From Quillaja saponaria (taxonomy: Eukaryota > Streptophyta > Magnoliopsida > Fabales > Quillajaceae), in NCBI GenBank assembly GCA_029379385.1, contig CM055607.1, positions 20,797,767 through 20,861,766 on the forward strand: 64,000 nt of DNA. Reading direction: 5' to 3'. How positions within the stretch are numbered: position 1 is the stretch's first letter; each line of letters opens with the position of its first letter. The notes under the pieces are model-generated. The model was not told the origin of the DNA. It did not search any database and saw only the letters and a list, made by a program, of their open reading frames with translations. The position numbers and the translations under genes were made by a program. Positions 32,450 to 43,545 of this stretch are shown here, piece by piece.

Positions 32450-32815
32450 AAAGTGTACTGTAGGGACTCCCTTAAATGAAGTAATTGGTTTGCATGTGAT
32501 GGAAGTAGGGTGTGTAGTCAATTAAGCCACAATGGCTGCAAAGGACTTCTTGTAGTAAGAGGTAGGGTCTTGTGTTTGAAAGGGGGTACAGCTGTCAAAG
32601 CAGAAGGTAGGACAGATTGCTTCACGAAGGCCCAAGGTTGATGGGTTGATGGTGCCATGGTAAGTGGGTAGTTGATTCGAGATAGGACCTTTTAGATTTA
32701 CTTCGGTTTGCTTGGGAACTAAGGGGGCTGAGGTCGGATGATGGTATGCTTGAGATATGGCAGATTGGAAGCATGGAATTACCATAGATGAAGGGCTTGA
32801 AATCATATAAGGATG
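32450..32815 (-). pseudogene. LINE ORF1 N-terminal-like fragment
   Basis: The minus-strand frame 32806-32522 ends in DPTSYYKKSFAAIVA. The word KKSFAAIV matches KKSFASVV in the ORF1 start at 25330. The upstream Pro/Ser/Thr-rich sequence fits the unstructured N-terminus of such proteins. Evidence is short, so the call is tentative. Confidence 0.4.
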
Positions 32816-32819
32816 GGGA

Positions 32820-35800
32820 GAGTTTTTGGAGGAGTTAGTTGCTCAAACTGAAATTCTTGTTGGCAGAGGGGATGCTACTCAAGAGGAGATGACTATGGTG
32901 GAGGCTACTTTAGAGGCAAAGCTTAATATGGAGGAAGAATTTTGGAAGTAAAAATCTTCCATGGCTGCATGAGGGAGATCGATGCACTAATTTCTTCCAT
33001 ACCTTTGTTAAAGCCATTAGTAGTAGGTTGGTAATTCACATAATAGAAGGGGCCTAGGGTGATTGGATTGATAAAAAAGCTGACATTGAGTTGGCTGCAG
33101 TAGAGCATTTCTCACAGCTTTTCACTGAACAAGTTACATCTCTTTATTTAGCTTTTCTTGATTGCATTCACCCTTTGATTACTTTGAAGCATAATGAGTT
33201 CAAATTTCCTCTTAAGGATGAGATAAAGTAGGTTGTTTGGCATCTTGATAAGAATAATGCTGCTGGACCAGATGGTTTTATTGGTTTTTTCATTTCTATT
33301 GCAGGACTATCATTGCCAGGGTTGCTATATGGGCTATACAATATCTTTTTGAGAGGGGTGAATTGACAAAGTTTATTAGCACTGCTATTGTGTTGTTGCA
33401 TAAAGTGGATTCTCTCCAAGGCTTCTCTGATTTGAGACCAATAAGTTTACGTAACTTTAGCTCTAAAATCATCTCCCGGATTTTGGTTAATCATTTGAAT
33501 TCAGTAGTTAATGACTTGGTTTCAAAGGAGCAAAGTGGTTTTTTAAAAGGGAAGGATCATAATTGAAAACATTGCTTTAGCTCAGGAGTTGTGTCATAAT
33601 TTACATAGAAAAAACTTGGGGGTAATGTTATTTTTAAGCTTTATATGGCAAAGGCCTATAACTGTGTGAACTGGTTCTTTCTTTATTTCAGTTCTGCTTA
33701 AATTAGGTTTTTCTGAATTCTGGATTGATTTAATTTGGCGGAGGAGTGCAGGTTTCTTCAAATCATCAAAGGGCCTTAGGCAAATCCTCGCTCTCCCAAT
33801 TTATTTATTCTTGCTTTGGAAGTCTTAAGTGTTGGTTTGAAACAATGTACGGCAAGTGGGGTGTGGACTACTTTTACCATCATACGGGTGTTCCTAAAAT
33901 TTCTTACCAAGTTTTTACAGATGACATTATTATTTTTTCAAGTGGTAGAAAGAGATCTTGTGAAGCTCTTATGCAATTTTGATGGTATATGAGAAGAATT
34001 CAGGGCAACTGGTTAACAAAGACAAAAGTTGTTATATTACGAGCCTTACAGCCACCACACATTGCCTTTGGATTATTAAAAGCATCACTGGATTTCGTCA
34101 TCAATAGCTCCCAGTTACTAACTTGGGTTGTCCTCTTTTCGTCATCAATAGCTCCCACACATTGCCTCTTGGTCATCTAAACTATTGTCTCAAGGAGGAA
34201 GGTTAGTATTAATTAAACATGTGCTTCCATTCATGCCTTTATACCTGTTGAGTTTAGACCCCCCTCCCCAAATCAGTTATTGCTATAATTGAGCATGCTT
34301 TATTAAATTTTTTTCTACTGTCAAATTCATGAAAAAAGAAAGTTTCATTGATATGCATGGAATTCTATATGTCTTCCAAGGGAGGAGGGTGGACTTGGAA
34401 TTCTTTCCCTAGCCGATATATGTATGGCTTTTTCAATAAAACTTGGGCTTATTTTTGGAAATGATTCTTCTTTGTAGGCTCATTTTATGCTAGCTAAGTA
34501 CTATAAGATTTTACATCCTGTCTATGTTCAGCCTTCAGCTTTTTCTCCAATGAGGAAACATTTAGCTTCATATAGAGTTGTAGCAAAGCAACATCTTTTT
34601 TGTATTGTTGGTGGAAGGCAGTTTAACTTGTGGTATTATCAGTGGTGTGAACACGGCCCTTTCTATTTATTGCTGGATGATGATCCTAGGCATATCTCAA
34701 GGTGGAGAGTGAGGTTGACAATTAAGGAAAGATCACATCTACCACCCTTGGTTTTGCAAGGTTCAAATGAGATTCCGGTATCTAGTGATTTTGATGATTC
34801 TATAGTATGGTCTAAGGATTTTAACATGAGCTTTCTCCACTTCCTCAGTTTGGGAGGTGGTTAGGGCTGGAAGGATTTTGAGACCTTTTTTTAAACACAT
34901 GTGGCTGCATCTTCTTCCTTTAAAGGTGTCAATTTTTGCGTGGAAACTGTGGAATGGTTATTTTGCTATTGATACCTGGTACGTTTTCAATATGCCATGG
35001 TTTCCAAGTGCAGGTGTTGTAGTGCACAATGTGGAGACTATCCAGCACTTGTTTTTCTCTTCTCAAGTTGCCAAGGAGGTATGGTCTTTTTCACGTGTTT
35101 TTTTTACATGTAGTATGAAGTGATACAAGTGCATGATATGTTTCACTATAGGTGGAGTCAAGGAAGTTCTTCTTTGGCTTATATGCTTGATTGTTTGTGA
35201 AATTTGGAAAGCTGGAAATGCTTCTGATTTTGAAACTTTTGCTATGAATTCCCTCTTTATTGTTCAGCAAATTTGGAAAGTCATTAGCATTATTGTTGGC
35301 TCTTTATAAGGAAAAGCAAAGATTACTTTGAATGATGCATTCCAACTCAGATTTTTTCCTTTTAGGCTGTCCAAGAGGAAGTTCTTAAACTATGTCAAGG
35401 TAAGAAGATGTCATCCCTCTCCATCTTGTTATGTGAAGCTTAATTGTGATGGTTGCTCTTGAGGCAATCAAGGAGAGGCTGCCATAGGGTGTATTCCAAG
35501 GTCATCCACAGGTGACTTTATTAGGGCTTATGGTACCTTTTTGAGTAATCAAACAAATATGGTTACGGAGTTTAAGGCACTTCTTGAAGGGTTGAAGCAT
35601 TATGTTTCAAGAGGTTTCTATAGTGTCATTTGTGAACAACTCTATGGCTCTTGTTCAGTGTGTTTTTCACTGGACTTCGCTACTTTGGAAATTTCGTAGA
35701 AAGTTTCAGGACTTGGTACATATAATGCAGGAGCATAACATTGTGGTTTATCATTGCTTTAGAGAAGTAAATGTAGGCTGACTCTTTGGCAAACTATGCA

Positions 35801-35825
35801 TGTAATGAAAAGGATAATTTCTTTT
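32820..35825 (+). pseudogene. LINE ORF2, RT to RNase H, plus strand
   Basis: Domains in order: pre-RT linker (EEFWK ... LHEGDRCTNFFHTF, about 32925-33010); RT with AAGPDGF (about 33258), FSDLRPISLRNFSSKIISRI (about 33424-33480), EQSGFLKGKD (about 33530) and the catalytic FTDDIIIFS (about 33919-33945); post-RT region to about 34440; zf-RVT with SIFAWKLWNGYFAID and VETIQHLFFSSQVAKEVW (about 34930-35090); RNase H from LNCDGCS (about 35439) to about 35810. Many stops. The endonuclease domain and 3' UTR are absent. A 27-bp word (TCGTCATCAATAGCTCCC...) is repeated at 34099 and 34139. Confidence 0.85.
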
Positions 35826-35829
35826 TGGT

Positions 35830-36150
35830 AGAAATAGAATTTGAGTTGAGTTACGATTCTTTATTTTGGCTGTGCTTGGGTTTCGGTCTTGGTGGTGCAC
35901 CTCACCTGTTTTCAGCTGCCATGGAGCCTCCTCATCGGCCTCCTACTAGGAGCGGCTACCTTCTCCATGACATCCTCCAAACACTTCCCCCTTCAAAAGT
36001 TCAAGATCTCTCAAGGCTGTTATCCTCTTTTTTACCATCCAAACCAGTCATTAAGGATTCCTCAAATCATCCCTGCAAGGCTGCTGTCAACAATCAACAT
36101 TCTCCATTGAATTTACCTTTGTCTCTTCCTTCACTTCCCTCTTTTATATA
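35830..36150 (+). pseudogene. LINE ORF1 N-terminal-like fragment
   Basis: A frame from about 35920 reads MEPPHRPPTRSGYLLHDILQ, then LPPSKVQDLSRLLSSFLPSK and a Pro/Ser-rich stretch to 36166. It is similar to a frame near 24940. I infer the start of LINE ORF1. It is wedged between two LINE ends of opposite orientation. Confidence 0.4.
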
Positions 36151-36164
36151 TTTATTATTTTTAA

Positions 36165-36497
36165 CCTAAACTTAAGTAGGACCTAGGTTAGTCCTTAAAA
36201 TTTTATTAATGAAAACAAAAAATAGAATATAGAAACTTGGCCAGAGTCGAGTCATAATAAAGGAACAATAAAAAGCGTGCAAAACTAAACTTGGGATACT
36301 ATCCCATTACAAGAATTACAGAAAAATGAGAAAAAACTAACTACTTTTAACAATTCTAAGATAAGGGACTTCTTGTTTATCCAACTCTAGAAGGCCTCGA
36401 ACTTTGGTCAGGAGGAAGGACATAGAATCCCAAAAGAAAAAACAGCTTTAAAATCACAACCCAAATTAGAGAAACAATTTGTGACTAAATTACCCTA
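36165..36497 (-). mobile_element. LINE 3' UTR, minus orientation
   Basis: On the minus strand this ends CCTAGGTCCTACTTAAGTTT and contains TAATGGGATAGTATCCCAAG, the shared 3' end of this LINE family (see 47400-47547). No poly(A) tail remains at 36165. Confidence 0.75.
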
Positions 36498-39400
36498 CTA
36501 AAAACAATGAGAAATGGATACATGAAGAGTTTGCATCAGACGAAGCAAATCCTTAAATTTACTATGAAGTTTCCATAAAGGATTTTTAGAAGATAACACA
36601 CAAAGCACTAGTGAAAGAGAGTCAGAGTTAACAATAATAGAAGAAATACTTGCAACCTCACACAACTTCAAACTTTCTAAAAGAGCTTCAAATTTAGCAT
36701 CCATATTAGATTTAAAACCTAGATAAAAAGCATAAGCAAAAATTAAATACCATCATCATCACGAAGGACACCTCCAGTAGCCGCCTCCCCTTGGGTTACC
36801 CCGAGCACAACCATCACAATTTAGCTTAAAGTAAGATAAAGAAGGGGCCTCCCAATGTACAATCCTCACCTTGTTCAAGTCAAAGACTTGGGAAGGCGAA
36901 TTGGAAGAGCTATCCACTTCACATTAAGCTTACCCTTCATAGAATGAATAATTATCCTAAGCATTAGTACAACTTGAAAAATAGTGCAAGAAGACATATG
37001 AATATTATCATATTATTTAGCAATCCTAGCCTTCCAAATTTCCCACATCACCAAACAAGGAGTAATAGCTCTAATAACACCTGTAAAAAACAGAACACTT
37101 GAAGTCCACGAGACAAAGAATAAAGTGTGTATAGAGACAAGAGCTAGGGTAAAATCAAAACAATAAGCAAAAAACAACCAAACCTCCCTTGCGACTTCCC
37201 TCAGAAGCTAAAATAAAAGAAGAGGCAACAGTGGATCACCTTGCCAAAGGCCTCTAGTTGACTTAAAAAAACCTACTGCCTTGCCATTAATCAGAATCGA
37301 GTACCACGAGCAAGAAACTATTCTTCAAATCAGATCAATCCAAAATTCACAGAAGCCAAACTTACGAAGAACAGAGACGAGAAAAAACTAGTTAACCCTG
37401 TCATAGGCTTTAGCCATGTCCAACTTAAAAAACACATTATCACCTTTGATCTTTTTATTTAAGTCATGAATAAGTTGCTGAGCCAAAGCTACATTATCTA
37501 TAATCTTCTACCTTTCATGAAACCACTCTGTTCATCACAAATCAAAGCTGGTAGAACTGAATTAAGATGATTCACCAAAAACCGAGAAAGAATTTTTGAA
37601 GTGAAGTTGCACAAGCTAATCGGACGTAGATCAAAAAACTTCGGGGTGAATCAATCTTAAGCAAAAACATAATTAATGTGCTATCCATAGCCCTAGAGAT
37701 CTCACCCCCAGCAAAAAAGTAATGGACAAACTTCACCACATCACTGGCCACAATACTTCAACAATGCACAAAGAAGAAACCATTAAAACCATCTGGGCCA
37801 GCAATACTGTTTCTAACCAGTTGCCAAACTGCTGTTTTAATCTCATGCTCAAAAGGGAAAGCACTCAAAAGCTCATGTTGAGCTGAAGAAACTAATGAAG
37901 GTATAGTATCTAAGAAATCCAAGTCTCTTGTAGAATTTGGTTCTGAAAAGATGTCCATGAAATGGGCCACAGCCTCAGACTCAATATCCTTACTCACTTT
38001 AAGCCAATAACCATTCCTATCATTAATCTGACGAATTAACAACCAGCTTCTTTTACCTTTAACTGTGGAGTGAAAGAACTTTGTACAACGATCACCTTCT
38101 TGTAACCATTTAACCAAAGACTTTTGCCTCCAAAACTCCTCTTCATTTGCTAATTCAGATTCTAAACGCATCTCAGCTAGAAAAAGATCATCTTGAGAGC
38201 CCTCACCACGGTCCACCACTTGTTCAAGCAAAGTTACTACCTCCTCTGCATGCTTAACATTATCCTGGATATTACCAAACACCTGCTTATTCTATAAATT
38301 AAGAACCTTCTTTAACTAACTTAATTTAGCACACAGAACAAACATAGGGTTCCTCACCAAAGTCTCATCCCAAGAATGACGAATAATATCAATGAAATCA
38401 TGATGACGGCACCACACATTCAGAAAATGAAAAGGAATAGGATGAGTTAATGCAAGAGTCTTCATAACAACAGATTATGGTCAGAATATTTCCTATTGAG
38501 ATGAGTAACATTGAAATCCATGGCAGCCCAATTGGATTCTAGTTCACATAAAACCGATCCAGCCGCTTTAAAATTTTTGCCAACCCCTTCCTCTTATTAG
38601 TCAAAGTAAATTTAGTCCCAGAAAACGGAACCTCTTGAAAACCACAGTGAGTAAGAGTACCCACAAAGTCAAAGGCTGAAGAACTATTAAAAATAGCTCT
38701 ATGACCAAACTACTCAGCTGGTTCCATAACACAATTAAAATCGCTGCCAATAAACCATCCTTTCAAACCCTTAAATTAGAAACTTGGATAAGATCATCCC
38801 ATAACAAGCCTTTCAAATATACAACAATGAGCATAGACAAGAAACGAAATGTCACCATTTTTTTTATACATGTCAAAGTGATGGAAAAGAAAGAATATCT
38901 TTTCCATATCCACCCAATTTGTCAACTTTATTTGAAATGATACAAAGAAAGATGTCTCTGTTCACAACATAAAAACTCTCCCATGAAGAATTATATAATT
39001 ATTAGAGTTCTACTAATGAACAAAAAAGAAAAAACCTAAACAACAAATTAAAAAATAGGGCAGAAGCTCTAGATAAGGGATTTCTTGCTCTAGATGTACT
39101 CGAAAAAAGGATTTGATTGTGTAATGATGAGAGTAAAAAAAATACTTACCTAAAATATATGATACTTTTTTTAATAGACCCTATCGTGGACGAATCCAAA
39201 AAAGTTTTGCACTTTCAATCATATATAAAAATTCAGTAAAAAAAAATTACATTTGGATAAATAAGATCCATGGTATCCTTCTTACTACTAATTATCCAGA
39301 ATTTGAACAATAAGTTGATGCAGTTATAACTGATCTAAACATAGCAAAGCAATGGGAGGCCAAACAAGCATGATTAACTTTTAAAGTAACTTGTTGCCCA

Positions 39401-39650
39401 GAAATCAAAATAAGCTTACAAAGAAAAGCACTAGTCTACAAATTCCAAAGATCCTCCAAAGGGCTTTTAGGTTCTGAAACCACCATTATAGAGGCTTTAT
39501 GCAACCGAATCAACTTATGAAGTCAACATCTAGTGGGAATATTTCTAACCCCACGGCATTCTTGTAAAGAATGTTAAACGTGTGGCTGAATTGGAGGCAA
39601 ATTAATGAAATCCTTAAAATGCATTGATGCTTTCAAATGTTCTAGCCCTT
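36498..39650 (-). pseudogene. LINE ORF2, endonuclease to RNase H, split by ycf1 DNA
   Basis: Read leftward from 39650: EEP endonuclease start (CRGVRNIPTR; LIRLHKASIMVVSEPKS, about 39580-39450), a plastid insertion at 38865-39340, then the rest of the endonuclease (GWFIGSDFNCV, about 38740; FSGTKFTLTNKRKG, about 38615; KYSDHN, about 38495). The open block 38282-37758 precedes RT (EGDRCTKFFHS; AGPDGFNGFF). RT continues with DLRPISLCNFTSKILSRFL and LWQGDP near 37240, then jumps to SQGRFG/VAREVW-type sequence, deleting the catalytic FADD region and much of zf-RVT. RNase H runs from NCDGCA (about 36815) to 36498. Confidence 0.85.
38865..39340 (+). pseudogene. ycf1: Plastid ycf1 fragment (NUPT) inside LINE endonuclease
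   Basis: The plus strand translates, with several stops and indels, as a continuous piece of chloroplast Ycf1, a TIC-associated protein: [19 protein letters not shown] (about 38896), STNEQKRK (about 39024), [18 protein letters not shown] (39060-39114), [10 protein letters not shown] (about 39180) and [10 protein letters not shown] (about 39256). On both sides the minus-strand LINE endonuclease reading continues, so plastid DNA was inserted into a LINE already in the nucleus. The stops and A-run indels suggest an old insertion. Ends are good to about 15 bp. Confidence 0.82.
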
Positions 39651-39786
39651 CTGGTACACTCATATTATTTTCTCTTTTTAGTACCCTATTCTTAGTCTTT
39701 TATGCATATTTTATGTCTTACTTAGTTTACTTATCTTATTTTGTGTAAAACTGTGCTTTGTAGACATAAAAAGTAAAATAGAACTA

Positions 39787-39876
39787 AATGGAGCTATATG
39801 GAGCATTTTAGCCTGCAATGGAGCTATATGGAGCATTTTAGCCTGCAATGGAGCTATATGGAGCATTTTAGCCTGC
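39787..39876 (+). repeat. 30-bp unit repeated three times in LTR C
   Basis: Three identical copies of AATGGAGCTATATGGAGCAT plus TTTAGCCTGC, then AATGGAGCTA of a fourth. Other LTR C copies have a single, diverged version, so this is a private and recent expansion. Confidence 0.97.
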
Positions 39877-40160
39877 AATGGAGCTAAGGACTAGAATGAG
39901 CATATTTAGACAAATATATGAGTTGATAAAGTGCAAATCCTAATTGGACTAGAAATCCTAGTGGCAATAAAGGATTTCTACATGAGGAATCCAACTTTGG
40001 CAAGGAATTTTTTTGGGATTAGGATTGAAAGAAGATCACAAGATCAGATTAGAATATTCAAATTTTGGGTAGAATAGGAAGTGCAAATATAATTAAGGAA
40101 GTAGCTATTAAGTAGTAAAAGACTCCTTCTTGGTTAGGAGTCCTTGCCACCCCTATACTT

Positions 40161-40168
40161 TATAAATA
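40161..40168 (+). promoter_or_regulatory. TATA box of LTR C
   Basis: TATAAATA followed by GGGGAGGTA. The same context appears, inverted, near 53804-53822. The ycf2 insertion begins 8 bp further on, so any transcript from this box would start inside plastid DNA. Confidence 0.6.
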
Positions 40169-40176
40169 GGGGAGGT

Positions 40177-40513
40177 AGAAGGCGCTCTGGTGGGATCCTC
40201 ATGGACAGAAAAAGATTGCAGTCAGTTTGATAATGATCCAGTGACATTGCTTCTTCGGCCCGAACCAAGGAATCCCTCAAATATGATGCAAAATGGATCT
40301 TGTTCTATCGTTGATCAGAGATTTCTCTATGAAAAATACGAATCGGAGTTTGAAGAAGGGGAAGGAGTCCTCGTCCCGCAATAGATAGAGGAGGATTTAT
40401 TCAATCACATAGTTTGGGCTCCTAGAATATGGCGCCCTTGGGGCTTTCTATTTGATTGTATCCAAAGGCCCAATGAATTGGGATTTCCCTATTGGGCCAG
40501 GTCATTTTGGGGG
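40177..40513 (+). pseudogene. ycf2: Plastid ycf2 fragment (NUPT) inside LTR C
   Basis: The plus-strand frame reads [35 protein letters not shown] and, after a stop at 40381-40383, [15 protein letters not shown] and [11 protein letters not shown]. This is the C-terminal half of chloroplast Ycf2, an AAA-type protein of the plastid import motor. Comparison with the uninterrupted LTR near 53795-53815 places the insertion between GGGGAGGTA and GTTTGATTGA. The reading frame is broken once only, so this piece looks younger than the ycf1 piece 0.8 kb away. Confidence 0.92.
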
Positions 40514-41173
40514 GTTTGATTGAAAAGTAACCTTTACAAGTACTTTCCTTATATCTCTCAAAATTTCAACAATGAACAAAATATTTTCTTTTCAATTAAT
40601 GATGATGCTAGCTTAAGTTTTTGTTCAATTACAAGAGGTAAGTAACCCTGACTTATGAAGCTACCATGAGAATCTCTTTTTAAGAAGAAATCTGATGTTA
40701 TACACAAATGCAAGTATTCATGTTTTTCTTGGTTAATTGCTTAATGATTATGTGTTTTAGTTTGTTATGATGTACACATGATAGATTGACACATGTATTC
40801 CCATGCTAGTTAATTGATTAATGTCTTTGCATGGTTAATTAACATAAACAGTAAAAATAGTACTTCAATTAAATCTGACTTTATTTGAGTGTTGCTTGGA
40901 AAATTTGATATAGACTAAGTTAATGCCGCTTGTGTGTTAATTGTTTGGAATCAATTGCACCTCTCTAGTTCGTAATGCTTTCACATAATTAAATCCATAA
41001 CGCTTGATGAAGGTTATTATGTGATTAGTGTTAGTTATTCCGCTTGAACTAATTAACAAAGAGGTAAGGATAGGTAGGAAAGACTTGTTTCCATGGTTGA
41101 ACTGCATGCATATGTGTATATTTAGATTGGTATTTGTTTTGTTTTCAATGATTAATAGCTCCTGAATCTAGGT

Positions 41174-41246
41174 GACAAAACAATATCTATCCTAGCTTTA
41201 TCAACATCTAAACCATGAGCACAAACTACGTGTCCTAAAACAATCC
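41174..41246 (-). pseudogene. Athila-like RT scrap
   Basis: About 24 codons on the minus strand (GHVVCAHGLDVDKARIDIVL), the same spot as 15150-15210 in the better element. It is cut on both sides. Confidence 0.7.
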
Positions 41247-41389
41247 CTGTTATTTTGGTATGACATGCATCTCAAAGAGTATAAGCATTACAAGCAACAA
41301 TATTTTCTTGAATTTGAACACTTGACAATCTTAGAACCCTTCTTTGTTTAAAAACTTAAATGAAGTGCATGTCATACCAAAATAACAGG
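41246..41389. repeat. 144-bp element with 24-bp perfect inverted ends
   Basis: CCTGTTATTTTGGTATGACA plus TGCA at 41246-41269 is the exact reverse complement of 41366-41389. The 96-bp centre has no homology that I recognise and is AT-rich. It sits exactly between an RT scrap and LTR A sequence. It could be a MITE or a fold-back formed at a repair junction. No clear target-site duplication is seen. Confidence 0.7.
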
Positions 41390-42171
41390 TTCTCTCATTG
41401 GTATACGCTCCAATACTCAAGTGTTTATGGCTTAAAGTATTTAAACTCAAATTCAATCAAAAGTATCACATGCATAAGATGAGTCAAAAGGTCCTTATTC
41501 ATGGTTGTAATGGGGCTAGGCTAAAAGGGTAGATAAGAAAAAGGTCAAGAAAGGGTCAAAGACACTAGTAGAGCATAAAAAGATATGAACTCAATAGCAT
41601 ATAAACTTAAAGTTCACGAATTCATCATAGGAAATTAAGCACAAATACCAAGCTTCCTTTGATTTTCAAGTTCCCACAACATGATATTACTTAAAAACAA
41701 AAGGGAACACTTTCTTCCTTTTCGACCTTATACACATTTATTAAGAACTTTTTCTTTTCTTTTTTCTTTTTCATAAACAACTTGGAATTTTTCTTCTCTT
41801 TTCTTCATAACTGAATGGTACAATTCACAATAAATTCGCATCATATAACAACTTTTCTCATGAATTCCAACCATAACACAATGTCCATAATAAGGTACAC
41901 ATGCTCTACTATTCCTTGGCTAGGGAGAAAGGGAACATATAGAAGGTTTAGGGTCACAAACATGGGTTAAAAGAAAAATAATAAATAAGCTCAAAATTGG
42001 CTCACTAGCGAATCATCATGAATAAGGCTGGCTTGTTTTTGGCTCAAGTGGTTAAAAATCATAAGTGCCTTTATCACTTTCATGCATACTTGCAATTAAA
42101 ATGTGGTTTTGACAAGATTTGAAGCAAGTTCTAGAGATGCACCACACATTGAATGAAACACACAACAAAGA
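41390..42171 (-). mobile_element. LTR A fragment, minus orientation
   Basis: Reverse complement of the central part of LTR A (about 17690 onward), including CAAAATTGGCTCACTAGCGA near 41991 and TTTATCACTTTCATGCATAC near 42070. It is cut on the right by pararetrovirus DNA at 42172. Confidence 0.75.
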
Positions 42172-43118
42172 AGATCTTTTGATGAAGAGTTAACAGTTTT
42201 TACTCTTTCAATAATATTTTTAAAGGAATAAGAATCATCTTTTATACTTCCTTTTATTACTGAACTTTTACCCTTGCTAGAAATTTGAATATAATTTTCC
42301 AACTGTATTCTTCTTTCTTCAGGGTCTACAATTTTATCAATTAAGTCTAGAATTAGACTTTCTTCTTTAGACAAGACATTTATAATAAGGTTGTTTAATC
42401 CTATAGTTTTTAGGATACATTCATCACAGTCATTATCAGAACAATATTTTGATTTTTCAAATTTTTCTGACTCAGAGTTATATTCATTTTATGACTCTTC
42501 TAGACCCGAATCTGATTTATACTGCTCTATTATAAAAGCATTCATTTGTTCCTTTTTTTCGTCAGAGTCTTCTAATAAGATTTAACATAAGGATTTCTTT
42601 CAATCTTCATCAATTTGAAGAGCATTAATTTTCTTTTTAACTCTGCATTTATTTTGGAAATGACCTGGTTTTCCACACTTACAACAAATAGGAACTTTTT
42701 TGTAATTAACTTCCTTTGTTACAGTTTTTTTATTGGATTCATAATACCCTGATTTTACCTTATCATTCCTTTTATATTGTAATCTTATATGGTTTATTAG
42801 AGAAATTTTTCTGAAATTTATGAGTCTTTTTAGACTGCTTAAATTGACTGCTTGTGAGATATCCAAATTGTTCACAAAAATTTCCTAAAGCTCTTTTCCC
42901 ACTTAATTTCTCTTTGTCAATTTGTCTTTTTAGCCTAATATCATTGCATAATGATATTCCTTCTGACACTACTTCTGAAGCTAACACTCCATAAGTATAG
43001 CTGCTATATAGTATATTACCACCATGTTTATCCTTAAGTTTATTTCTTATTTTATCAGCAAACAGAGTTGGGAGACCTGCTAAGAACTTTTCTTTCCAAA
43101 AGTCAGTTTAACTGTCTT
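42172..43118 (-). pseudogene. Third pararetrovirus fragment: coat C-terminus and zinc knuckle
   Basis: Homologous to 4640-5480 of locus 1 on the same strand. It has the perfect knuckle CCKCGKPGHFQNKC (about 42690-42649), the Lys-rich region, and the acidic tail. It is diverged from locus 1 and carries about 80 nt (about 42299-42376; words EESLILDLIDKI, DPEERR) that locus 1 lacks, so it is an independent copy and not part of the 54-kb duplication. It is embedded between LTR A and Athila-like RT sequence. Confidence 0.85.
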
Positions 43119-43545
43119 GATATCTTAGCTTTATCAACTTCTAAACCACGAGCAGAAACTACATGCTCTAAAACAATCCCTTGTTCAACCATAAAGTGAC
43201 ACTTCTCATAATTCAAAACAAGGTTAGTTTCCATGCATCTTTTCAAAATAAGAGAAAGATTTTCCAAATATGCATCAAAAGAATCACCATAAACAGTAAA
43301 ATCATCGATGATTCTTTCTACATAATCTAAAAATATACTCATGATGCATCTTTGAAAAGTGGCTCGTGCATTACACAAACCAAAAGGCATTCTTCTATAT
43401 GCATAAGTACCAAAAGGGCAAGTAAAAGTAGTCTTTTCTTAATCTTCGGGTGCATTAATAATCTGATTATATCTACTATACCCATCAAGAAAGTAATAGA
43501 AAGACTTACCGGCCAACCTCTCAAGCATTCCCAACTTGTTGTCCA
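43119..43545 (-). pseudogene. Athila-like RT fragment
   Basis: The minus strand reads PLFKDA/MPFGLCNARATFQRC, MSIFLDYVERIIDDF and LNYEKCHFM (43390-43105), preceded by a frame-shifted palm start (43524-43390). The catalytic segment lacks residues found in the copy at 15005, reading IIDDF. It is joined upstream directly to gag at about 43546, so protease and part of RT are deleted. Confidence 0.8.

Larger units (their letters stand above)
39652..41173 (+). mobile_element. LTR C, plus orientation, split by ycf2 DNA
   Basis: Starts TGGTACACTCATATT, matching the LTR C start in the minus-strand copies. It contains a 30-bp triplication at 39787-39876, a TATA box at 40161-40168 and a plastid insertion at 40177-40513. 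It is truncated at about 41173: the copy at 44416-45559 continues for about 390 bp more, to its terminal ATCA. Without the insertion about 1.2 kb of LTR remains. Confidence 0.8.

Noticed and set aside
40190..40384. Ycf2 ORF as an expressed nuclear gene
   Set aside because: It is an internal fragment of a plastid gene with no start of its own, broken by a stop and lying inside an LTR.
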